Of a DNA stretch of 14,045 nucleotides, positions 1 to 6,505 are shown in pieces. Below the pieces are notes generated by a model. The model did not search any database. It was not told the DNA's origin and saw only the letters and a program-made list of their open reading frames with translations. Where the stretch lies: the NCBI GenBank assembly GCA_022844585.1, contig JALHLM010000097.1, forward strand, positions 1 through 14,045, in the 5' to 3' direction. Numbering within the stretch: the first letter of the stretch is position 1; each line of letters begins with the position of its first letter. Both the position numbers and the translations under genes were made by a program. This DNA comes from Pirellulales bacterium (lineage in GTDB: Bacteria > Planctomycetota > Planctomycetia > Pirellulales > JALHLM01).

Positions 1-139
1 GGTGTTCGCGGGCATCACCGATACTTGCGGAATGGGCCTGTTATTGGCGCGGATGCCGTGGAATCGCGTGCCGACGCCGTCATCGGATCCGAGCAAGTCG
101 TGCGACGCGAACTCCGCGGGCGCTTCCTGCTGCCGTTAA
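1..139 (+). CDS. C-terminal end of a DUF2892/YgaP-type membrane protein (partial)
   Basis: The frame that starts at base 2 is open from the left edge to a TAA at 137-139 and encodes 45 residues. Its first part contains GITDTCGMGLLLARMPWN, which resembles the end of the DUF2892 (YgaP-like) transmembrane domain. That domain is often fused to or placed beside rhodanese domains in sulfur-handling proteins. The remaining tail is polar and ends in SCCR, so the last residues carry a Cys pair plus a nearby third Cys. The gap to the next gene is only 18 bases, which suggests one operon with the downstream persulfide-dioxygenase-like gene. Most of the gene lies outside the window, so any upstream rhodanese domain cannot be seen. 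The family call relies on remembered motif similarity over about 20 residues. Confidence 0.65.
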   Translation, partial: VFAGITDTCGMGLLLARMPWNRVPTPSSDPSKSCDANSAGASCCR

Positions 140-144
140 TTCAG

Positions 145-150
145 AAAGGG
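145..150 (+). promoter_or_regulatory. Ribosome binding site for the MBL-fold/rhodanese gene
   Basis: AAAGGG lies 7 bases before the ATG at 158 and fixes that start. It sits in the 18-base gap after the preceding stop codon. Confidence 0.6.
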
Positions 151-157
151 CAAGGCG

Positions 158-1561
158 ATGTTACTCAAATACTTTTACGATCCTGCGTTGGCGCAAGCTT
201 CGTACCTGGTCGGTTGTCAGAAAACGGGCGAGGCGATCGTGATCGATCCTGGGCGCGATGTCGAGCCGTACCTGGAAGCGGCCGCCGCGGAAGGGCTGCG
301 CATCGTGGGCGCCGCCGAAACGCATATTCACGCCGACTTCGTCTCCGGTTCCCGGGAATTGGCGGACCGCGTCGGCGCGACGCTCTACTTGTCGGACGAA
401 GGACCGGCCGATTGGAAGTACCAGTTCGCGGATCGGTACTCCTCGCGGCTGCTCAAGAACGGCGACTACTTCTATGCCGGCAAGGTTCGGCTGGGGGTCT
501 TGCACACGCCGGGGCATACGCCGGAGAGCATTTCGTTCGTGTTGACGGACGAAGGGGGCGGCGCGAATGAGCCGATGGGGATTTTCACGGGGGACTTCGT
601 GTTCGTCGGGTCGATCGGCCGACCGGACTTGTTGGAAACGGCCGCAGGCGTGACGGGTAGCGCGGTGCTCGGCGCCAAACAACTTTATCACTCGATGCGC
701 CGTTTTCGCGAACTGCCGGAGCACCTGCAAGTGTGGCCGGCGCACGGCGCTGGCAGCGCTTGCGGCAAGGGGCTGGGAGCGATCCCGTCCAGCACGGTCG
801 GCTATGAGAAGCGATTCAACCCCGCCTTGCAGGTTCAGGATGAGCAGAAGTTCGTCGACTACATTCTGGCCGATCAGCCGGAAACGCCGTTCTATTTCGC
901 GGTGATGAAGCGGGTGAACAAGTTCGGGCCGGAACTGCTGCGGAACTTGCCAGTGCCGGCGGTGCTGTCGCCGAACGAACTGGCGCACATCGCGGCCGAG
1001 CATCTGGTGATTGATACTTCCGCGGCCGCGGATTTCGCCCAGGCGCATGTCCCCCGGACGATCAACATTCCGGCGGCCTCGCTCGTGCAGTGGGCGGGCT
1101 TCCTGGTGAACTACGACCAACCGACGTTCTTGCTGTCGGAAGCGAGCGACGTGCGTGGAATTCTGCGGAGCCTGCGTTCCATCGGCATCGACCAGGTCGG
1201 TGGTTACTTCGACATCACCGCCGCGGGCCGGGCAGGCTTGCGTACGGAATCGTACCCTTCGGCGACTCCTCGCGAGTTGCGCACGAAGATCGAACAGGGC
1301 GCGGTGACGCTGCTGGACGTGCGAAGCGCCGTCGAGTTTCAGGAAGGCCATATCGCGGGCGCTCGGCATCGGTTTCTGGGCCGGCTGCCGCGGGACTTGA
1401 GCCAGGTGGATCGCGCGAAGCCGGTCGTCGTGCAGTGCCAGGGCGGCGGCCGCTCCGCGATCGCGACGAGCGTGCTGCAGCGCGCCGGTTATGAGGTCAC
1501 GAATATGCAGGGAGGATATCGCGCCTGGACGGAAGCGGGCTTGCCGACGGTGGCAGGTTGA
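158..1561 (+). CDS. MBL-fold persulfide-dioxygenase-like protein with two C-terminal rhodanese domains
   Basis: A 467-residue cytoplasmic protein with no signal peptide. Residues 1 to about 240 form a metallo-beta-lactamase fold of the ETHE1/glyoxalase II type. THIHAD supplies His56, His58 and Asp60, HTPGH supplies His116 and His120, TGD supplies Asp146, and PAH supplies His196. In ETHE1-type enzymes a mononuclear iron held by two His and one Asp oxidises glutathione or protein persulfide to sulfite. Residues about 270-365 look like a rhodanese domain without the catalytic Cys. Residues about 372-467 are a second rhodanese domain with the active loop CQGGGRS, giving catalytic Cys427. The architecture recalls CstB-like proteins, in which a dioxygenase and a sulfurtransferase together convert persulfides to sulfite or thiosulfate. 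A DUF2892 protein precedes it and a TauE-type exporter follows, which supports a sulfide-detoxification role. Persulfide specificity is inferred; a different thiol-ester hydrolase activity is less likely. Confidence 0.88.
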   Translation: MLLKYFYDPALAQASYLVGCQKTGEAIVIDPGRDVEPYLEAAAAEGLRIVGAAETHIHADFVSGSRELADRVGATLYLSDEGPADWKYQFADRYSSRLLKNGDYFYAGKVRLGVLHTPGHTPESISFVLTDEGGGANEPMGIFTGDFVFVGSIGRPDLLETAAGVTGSAVLGAKQLYHSMRRFRELPEHLQVWPAHGAGSACGKGLGAIPSSTVGYEKRFNPALQVQDEQKFVDYILADQPETPFYFAVMKRVNKFGPELLRNLPVPAVLSPNELAHIAAEHLVIDTSAAADFAQAHVPRTINIPAASLVQWAGFLVNYDQPTFLLSEASDVRGILRSLRSIGIDQVGGYFDITAAGRAGLRTESYPSATPRELRTKIEQGAVTLLDVRSAVEFQEGHIAGARHRFLGRLPRDLSQVDRAKPVVVQCQGGGRSAIATSVLQRAGYEVTNMQGGYRAWTEAGLPTVAG

Positions 1562-1601
1562 GCGAAGTACTCGTTGCGCCTGATTGCCGACGCCGAACAC
1601 C

Positions 1602-1605
1602 GGAG
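1602..1605 (+). promoter_or_regulatory. Weak ribosome binding site favouring the ATG at 1617
   Basis: GGAG lies 11 bases before the ATG at 1617, a slightly long spacing. An in-frame TTG at 1584 has no better site, and the hydrophobic first membrane segment begins right after the ATG. Confidence 0.4.
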
Positions 1606-1616
1606 CGAGATCGCAA

Positions 1617-2435
1617 ATGACAGGACTGGCATTGATCTTCGGAGCGGTGGTAGGACTCTCGCTGGGACTGACCGGCGGCGGCGGCGCGATTTTCGCGGTG
1701 CCGCTGCTGGTCTACGGCCTGGCTGTGCCGGCCCGCGAGGCGGTGGGCGTCTCGTTGGCGGCGGTGGGCGCTACGGCGTTTGTGGGTTTTCTGCATCGCC
1801 TCCGCGTGCGCGAGGTGGAGCTGCGAACAGGGATGTTATTCGCGGTCGCCGGCATGCTCGGGGCTCCGCTCGGCGCGCAACTGTCCGAACTTATTCCAGA
1901 CGCCTTGCTACTGTCGTTGTTCGCCGGGCTGATGGGAATCGTCGCCACGCGGCTTTGGCGACAAGCCGGCAGATCGGCGTGCGGCGTTAATACATGTCCG
2001 ACGAAGGATCAAGCCTCCGGTCCCACGTGCCAGCGGGACGAAACGGGCACGTTAGTGTTGACGTCGCGTTGTGCTGTCCTGCTTGTTCTGGTGGGCGTGG
2101 CTACCGGGGTGTTGTCTGGCCTGTTCGGCGTTGGGGGCGGGTTCGTGATCGTGCCGGCGCTGGTGTTGTTTAGCGGCATGGCGATTCATCGCGCGGTGGG
2201 TACCTCGTTGATGGTGATCACGCTGGTTAGCGCGTCGGGCGTGGCGACGCACGTCTGGTCTGGCCGCGACATCCCGGTGGCAGTGACCGCGCTCTTCGTC
2301 GTTGGCGGCGTGGCGGGAATGTTCGCCGGGCAGGCGCTCGGGCGACGCTTGTCCGGCCCCAGGTTGCAACGCACGTTCGCCGTGGCGATGCTATTGGTGG
2401 CCGTCTTCATCATCACTCGCAATGTCATCGCTTGA
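1617..2435 (+). CDS. TSUP family (TauE/SafE-type) sulfite/organosulfonate exporter
   Basis: A 272-residue inner-membrane protein made of two homologous halves, as usual for TSUP permeases. The first half opens with GLTGGGGAIF at about residues 18-27 and the second with GLFGVGGGFVIVP at about 168-180. These are the paired glycine-rich signatures of the family. Each half is followed by several hydrophobic helices. The central hydrophilic loop, about residues 115-148, holds three cysteines (122, 127, 138). Family members export sulfite, sulfoacetate or related anions. Its position 55 bases after a persulfide-dioxygenase-like gene suggests that it removes the sulfite this enzyme makes. The ATG at 1617 is preferred over an in-frame TTG at 1584. 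The substrate is inferred from context alone. Confidence 0.87.
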   Translation: MTGLALIFGAVVGLSLGLTGGGGAIFAVPLLVYGLAVPAREAVGVSLAAVGATAFVGFLHRLRVREVELRTGMLFAVAGMLGAPLGAQLSELIPDALLLSLFAGLMGIVATRLWRQAGRSACGVNTCPTKDQASGPTCQRDETGTLVLTSRCAVLLVLVGVATGVLSGLFGVGGGFVIVPALVLFSGMAIHRAVGTSLMVITLVSASGVATHVWSGRDIPVAVTALFVVGGVAGMFAGQALGRRLSGPRLQRTFAVAMLLVAVFIITRNVIA

Positions 2436-2491
2436 GCCAGACACACTATCGAAACGTCTCCGACGTCGATCGACACTTACCCCTGATTCGT

Positions 2492-2496
2492 GAAGG
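2492..2496 (+). promoter_or_regulatory. Ribosome binding site of the methyltransferase
   Basis: GAAGG lies 6 bases before the ATG at 2503. It supports a start that includes the signal peptide. Confidence 0.65.
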
Positions 2497-2502
2497 CTTC
2501 TC

Positions 2503-3219
2503 ATGCGCCGCTTGTCTTGGCAGCTGGCAGTTGCGGTTCTGTTTTTGCACTACGCCGGTCCGTCGCGGGCCCAGGAGCAGAGCGTCAAGCCCGGCATCAA
2601 TGACACGTTCCGCGATCCGAATGTGCAGGAGTTCGAGGGACGGTTCGAGGTGGAAAGCCGCGAGGTGTTTGCGCGACGCCAGGAAATCGTCGCGGCGTGC
2701 CGGATTCGATCAGGCGAAACGGTGGCTGACATCGGCGCCGGAACGGGCCTATTCACGCGGATGTTTGCGGAAGCTGTGGGTGATGACGGACGCGTGATCG
2801 CGGTCGATATCTCGCAGAAATTCCTCGATCATATTGCGGATGCGAGTCGCGCGGCCGGTCAGGCAAACGTCGAGACGTTGCTCTGTGAGGCAGACTCAAC
2901 GGCGCTGCCGCCCGATACGGTCGATATGGCGTTCATTTGCGATACGTACCACCACTTCGAGTTTCCGCAGAAGACGCTGGCTTCCCTGCATAAGGCGCTC
3001 AAGTCAGGCGGGCGCGTGGTGCTGGTGGATTTTCAGCGCGTCGAAGGGACCAGTACGGATTGGGTGCTGAATCACGTCCGTGCGGGCCAAGAAGTGTTCG
3101 AGGCCGAGATCGTTCAGGCTGGCTTTAAGAAAGTGCGCGAGGAGCCGGACATCTTGAAGGAGAATTATCTCGTGGTCTTTGAGAAACCGACGTCGTCCGA
3201 CGGCGATGCTCGGCCCTAG
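2503..3219 (+). CDS. Class I SAM-dependent methyltransferase with an N-terminal signal peptide
   Basis: A 238-residue protein. Residues 1-23 look like a Sec signal: MRR, a hydrophobic core and a likely cleavage after SRA. The mature part is a Rossmann-fold methyltransferase. Motif I is ADIGAGTG at residues 75-82, AVDIS at 100-104 supplies the acidic residue (Asp102) that binds the SAM ribose, and the region around DTYHHF at 147-152 corresponds to the post-motif IV strand. GGRVVLVDF at 169-177 is a late core strand. Family members methylate small molecules or proteins and are normally cytosolic, so the signal is odd. A strong ribosome site fixes this start, so the signal is not an over-extended start call. 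The gene lies 67 bases after the TSUP exporter, possibly in the same transcript, and ends 26 bases from a convergent gene. The substrate is unknown. Confidence 0.85.
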   Translation: MRRLSWQLAVAVLFLHYAGPSRAQEQSVKPGINDTFRDPNVQEFEGRFEVESREVFARRQEIVAACRIRSGETVADIGAGTGLFTRMFAEAVGDDGRVIAVDISQKFLDHIADASRAAGQANVETLLCEADSTALPPDTVDMAFICDTYHHFEFPQKTLASLHKALKSGGRVVLVDFQRVEGTSTDWVLNHVRAGQEVFEAEIVQAGFKKVREEPDILKENYLVVFEKPTSSDGDARP

Positions 3220-3245
3220 CGCCCAGTTCGACAACGTCGCGCCGG

Positions 3246-5273
3246 CTAGCGGGGCGAGGTAAGTTCTTTGAACATGTCGTAGACCTGCTGATCGTCCGCG
3301 GGGCCGTCGAAGCGAAACGGGAAGTGCTGGTTGACCGCTTCGTTCATGTAGCCCCACGATGCGCCGTGCTTGACGGTCTGGCGCGCGGCCGCCGCTCCGG
3401 CCGCACCGGTCTTGTCGTCCTCGTTGCACACAATTGGTTTGCCGAAGCGGCGTAGCGCTTCGATGCGCCCTGGAATGGCGTCGACGGACGTGCCGTTGAA
3501 ATGGATCAACAAGAAATCCGCGGCGTTCGCCACTTCCTCGGCACATTCGCCGTCTCCCATGCCGCTCGTGGACGCGAGCAGTTCGGGATGGACTCGTTTG
3601 GCGATTCCGATCAGCTCCAGCTGCCCGCCGGGCGATCTCAGTAAAGCATGATCGAAACCGTCGTGAGGGAACTCGTTGGCGAGCTCCAGGACGACGTTTG
3701 TGAAGCCGGAACCTTTGATCCATTGGGCGACGTTAGCGACACCAGCGCGGATCGCGGCTTCGTCCTGTAGGTGCTGATCCTGCCGCTGGTAGAAGCCGCC
3801 GAGGATTACGACCGCTCCGGCTTCGTCGCAGGCTTCGATGATTTGCCGCACGCGTTCCATGTATGACGAGCGCAGACTGCCGTCGACGCGGAAGGCCGTG
3901 TTCACGGCGCCTTCGTAACCTGGCATGCCGCCTTGGAGATTCAAGGTGAACCCTCGCACGCCGGCCGCGACATAGTTCGGAATCGCGGCCACAAAACGGG
4001 CGGTATTCGCCGGGGCGTCAAAGTCCGGCCGATTGGCGTCCTCATACGTGGCGTTGACCATCCGCACGTTCATCAAGCGGCCTTCGGCCGGTGAACCCTG
4101 ATGGATGGGCTGGCCGTTGATCAGCCAACGGTCGCCCTCGATGGCGACGCGCGTGCGGCGCTCCATGGCGCCGCGAATGATCCGCGCCGCCTGGTTGATG
4201 CCGGAAGATGGATTGCCCGGGCTCGCGTCGTGGTCGGAAATCGGCGAATCGTTCCAGGCGACGATGAGATCGAAGCTTGGAAAGATCCACAAGGCGCGTT
4301 GCCCGCCGTGGCCGAAGGCGCCGTAGGCGTCGGACGGTGCGTCGACGTAGAGCCGCTGTGCCGCCGTGTCGGTGCGATTCACCCACCAATTGAAGGTGTA
4401 AACGCCGGGGCCGATCGGCGCTTGGTTTTTTCCGCCTCCCAGGGAGCGTTGACCGGGCAACATCTCGGCTTCATGTCCCGCAGAGCGTGGCAACGTGGCC
4501 GGGATCGGGCTGGCGATGGCGGATTCGATTAGTTCCGGGCTCAAGACCTGTCGATCTTTCCAGCGACCTTGGCGAAGGTAAAGCAAGCCGAAGCGCGCCA
4601 GGTCTCGCACCGAGATCGCCAGGCGTCCGGCGCGTTCTTGTCGGTTGAAGGCGTCGAAGGTGTAGCGGTCTTGAAAGCCGAGCACGTCCCCCAATTGCTG
4701 ACGCAAAACCTCGGTGCCGTCTTGGCGGTACACCTGGTTCATCAGCGAATCGTAATACAGCGCCAAGGCGAAATCGTTGTACGCATAGGCGTCGCCGGGA
4801 GCATCCTTGAGACCATAGCCCGAGGTCTGTGAGGCGAGATGTCGCCAGGTGATGCGCGCGTCTTTGCCGTTATTAAGATCCCGCAACCGCGGCTCCACCT
4901 TGGCGAGCGGTTCATCCACGCTTGTCAGACTCCCATCCTGCACCGCCATTAAGAGCAGCGTGCTGATGATGGGTTTCACGGCCGAGGCGATATCGCCGGA
5001 CTCGGACTGGTCGCCCCAGGTATGGACGAGATAGCCATGTCGGACGACACAACCGCGGCCGCCCACGTGCTTCGCAAGCGCCTCAAGATCGGCCGTGACC
5101 AGTCCAACTTCGGCTGGCGTGCGCGTTTCCCACGATACGCCCGGGAATACATCGGTGGGAGACTCCGCCGCGACGCTGGTCGTGCAGAACATCATGGCCC
5201 AGGCCAAGCCGGCCAACAATGCATTCAGCCGCGATCCCAAAGTAAATGCGTCCATCAACGACGTCGCGATCAC
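3246..5273 (-). CDS. Exported fusion of a class C beta-lactamase-type serine hydrolase and a GH5-like TIM barrel
   Basis: A 675-residue exported protein. Residues 1-36 form a signal peptide with a long n-region, a core around LLAGLAWAMMF and cleavage near VAA. Residues about 50-370 are a penicillin-binding-protein-like serine hydrolase. SAVK at 97-100 gives the Ser/Lys pair, AYND at 164-167 supplies the Tyr region, and GHGGQ at 321-325 replaces the KTG box. NylB-like amidases and esterases of this class fit. Residues about 375-675 resemble a GH5/cellulase-type barrel, with ELANE at 530-534 (putative acid/base Glu534) and VCNED at 615-619 (putative nucleophile Glu618). Typical serine hydrolases of this class stop near 350-400 residues, so the C-terminal half is an added domain. 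It is translationally coupled to the upstream lactonase gene by a GTGA overlap. The substrate is unknown; a decorated polysaccharide is a plausible guess. Confidence 0.8.
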   Translation of the reverse strand: MIATSLMDAFTLGSRLNALLAGLAWAMMFCTTSVAAESPTDVFPGVSWETRTPAEVGLVTADLEALAKHVGGRGCVVRHGYLVHTWGDQSESGDIASAVKPIISTLLLMAVQDGSLTSVDEPLAKVEPRLRDLNNGKDARITWRHLASQTSGYGLKDAPGDAYAYNDFALALYYDSLMNQVYRQDGTEVLRQQLGDVLGFQDRYTFDAFNRQERAGRLAISVRDLARFGLLYLRQGRWKDRQVLSPELIESAIASPIPATLPRSAGHEAEMLPGQRSLGGGKNQAPIGPGVYTFNWWVNRTDTAAQRLYVDAPSDAYGAFGHGGQRALWIFPSFDLIVAWNDSPISDHDASPGNPSSGINQAARIIRGAMERRTRVAIEGDRWLINGQPIHQGSPAEGRLMNVRMVNATYEDANRPDFDAPANTARFVAAIPNYVAAGVRGFTLNLQGGMPGYEGAVNTAFRVDGSLRSSYMERVRQIIEACDEAGAVVILGGFYQRQDQHLQDEAAIRAGVANVAQWIKGSGFTNVVLELANEFPHDGFDHALLRSPGGQLELIGIAKRVHPELLASTSGMGDGECAEEVANAADFLLIHFNGTSVDAIPGRIEALRRFGKPIVCNEDDKTGAAGAAAARQTVKHGASWGYMNEAVNQHFPFRFDGPADDQQVYDMFKELTSPR

Positions 5274-6265
5274 GAGCGATCCTTCAGTTTGATCCGGTAG
5301 AGCCCGTATTTGCCGTTGGGCATTTCGCCGGTGATGTAGAGCGTGCTTGATCGCTTACCGCGGCCGAACTCGCAGTTGGTGGGCGGCGCTGGCAACGGGA
5401 TCAGCGCGAGCGGCTTGCCCTCGGGACTGAAGACATAAATCGCCGACTCGCCGCCTTTGCCGGCGGCGGCAAAAACTTCTCCCTGGGCGTTGACGGTCAT
5501 GCCGTCGATGCCGCGGCGGGCTTCGCCGAAATCGAAGAGGACCTTCTTGTCCTTGAGCGTACCGTCGTCGTTGACCTTGAAGGCCAGCAGTTGTTGATTG
5601 CCCTCCGGCGCGGCGTCGGCGACGTAAACGGTCTTCTGGTCGGGACTGACGACGATGCCGTTGGGCTTTTGCACGTCCTTCGTGGCGATGTTCAGCTTGT
5701 CGCCCGCGCCGATGACGTACACCGCCTCGAAATCCAGTTCGCGTTCTTCATCGCCGACGTAGCGGGGGTCGGTGAAGTAGACGCGTCCTTGCTCGTCGAC
5801 GGCGACGTCGTTGGGACTGTTGAGTCGCTTGCCGTCGTACTTGTCGGCCAGCGTGCGTACGGTGCCGTCGGCCTCCGAGATCGACACGCGACGTCCGCCA
5901 CCGACGGCGCCCTCGGCGGCGATGAGGCGGCGCTTGGCGTCGAAAATCAGCCCGTTGGCCTGGCCGCTCGGTTCACGATACGTTTCGACTTTGCCGGTTT
6001 TAGGAACGTATCGCAGGATGCGATTGCCGACTTCGGAGTTGATCTTGATGTCGGAAAACAAGATCGTGCCGTCCTCGTCGGCGACCGGCCCTTCGGTGAA
6101 ACCGCCTTCCTGCCAGAGGATTTCCAGTTCGGCGTTCTCCGGCACGATATCGGCCTGCGCGGTGGCGCGGAAGAACTCGAAGGGGGATTGGGCGGCGGCT
6201 TGCTGTTCGCTGGCCAATGCCACGGCGGCGATGGCGCCAAGGAGGAGTGTCAGCTTCGATTTCAT
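5270..6265 (-). CDS. Exported SMP-30/gluconolactonase-family protein
   Basis: A 331-residue protein with a Sec signal: MKSK, a hydrophobic core, and cleavage near AAA-Q at about residue 25. The mature part is a six-bladed beta-propeller of the SMP-30/gluconolactonase/LRE family. Candidate metal ligands are Glu58 in TEGP, Asn202 in KPNG and Asp254 in IDGM; these match the Glu/Asn/Asp set that holds the divalent ion in SMP-30. SPND at 150-153 and ANGL at 103-106 match further conserved family loops. Members hydrolyse sugar lactones such as gluconolactone, but some act on other lactones or phosphoesters. It is the first gene of a two-gene operon with the serine-hydrolase fusion and is divergent from a glucose-dehydrogenase-like gene. 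The signal places it outside the cytoplasm. No clear ribosome site precedes the ATG. Confidence 0.87.
   Translation of the reverse strand: MKSKLTLLLGAIAAVALASEQQAAAQSPFEFFRATAQADIVPENAELEILWQEGGFTEGPVADEDGTILFSDIKINSEVGNRILRYVPKTGKVETYREPSGQANGLIFDAKRRLIAAEGAVGGGRRVSISEADGTVRTLADKYDGKRLNSPNDVAVDEQGRVYFTDPRYVGDEERELDFEAVYVIGAGDKLNIATKDVQKPNGIVVSPDQKTVYVADAAPEGNQQLLAFKVNDDGTLKDKKVLFDFGEARRGIDGMTVNAQGEVFAAAGKGGESAIYVFSPEGKPLALIPLPAPPTNCEFGRGKRSSTLYITGEMPNGKYGLYRIKLKDRS
5280..5285 (-). promoter_or_regulatory. Ribosome binding site fixing the GTG start at 5273
   Basis: On the minus strand GAAGGA lies 6 bases before a GTG that overlaps the TGA of the upstream gene as GTGA. This favours GTG at 5273 over the in-frame ATG at 5255, which has no site. 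Confidence 0.65.
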
Positions 6266-6505
6266 GGTTCACGCCGTGGGGAAGTGAGATTGGCTGGATT
6301 CAGGATATCGTGCGGCGCATCGGGAGCAAGCGACGGGCGTGCGCCTAGCGTCCAACTCCTGTTTCGTACCCGCTTGCCGGGCGTCTGTCGGCGGCGTTAC
6401 ATTATGGGCCGGTTCGGTTTACGTTGATCGCCCCCCACTGATGACGACTGCCCGCGGGTCTGGTTTGGCTCCGGCGGTCGCGTCGAGAATTGATATCGTG
6501 TGCCC
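6266..6505 (+). promoter_or_regulatory. Divergent intergenic region between the lactonase operon and the glucose dehydrogenase
   Basis: 240 bases separate two divergent start codons, so both promoters should lie here unless transcription begins within a gene. I found no -35/-10 pair with good spacing on either strand and no clear operator palindrome. A CATAAT hexamer on the minus strand near 6400 lacks a matching -35. The feature rests on gene arrangement only. Confidence 0.35.

Noticed and set aside
161..1600. 479-residue open frame on the minus strand, antisense to the MBL/rhodanese gene
   Set aside because: Composition is Arg/His/Gln-rich with no recognisable motif, and the plus frame holds clear catalytic motifs. 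It is an open antisense frame of GC-rich DNA.
3210..3250. Possible bidirectional terminator between the convergent methyltransferase and serine hydrolase genes
   Set aside because: The 26-base gap has scattered GC-rich complementarity around CTAGCG/GGCTAGC but no continuous stem or T run.
6395..6425. CATAAT (minus strand) as a -10 box for the lactonase operon
   Set aside because: No acceptable -35 hexamer occurs at 16-18 bases, so the match is probably chance.
5591..6427. 278-residue open frame on the plus strand opposite the lactonase gene
   Set aside because: It is a repetitive Val/Gly/Asp composition typical of an antisense frame; the minus strand carries the signal peptide and metal-ligand motifs.
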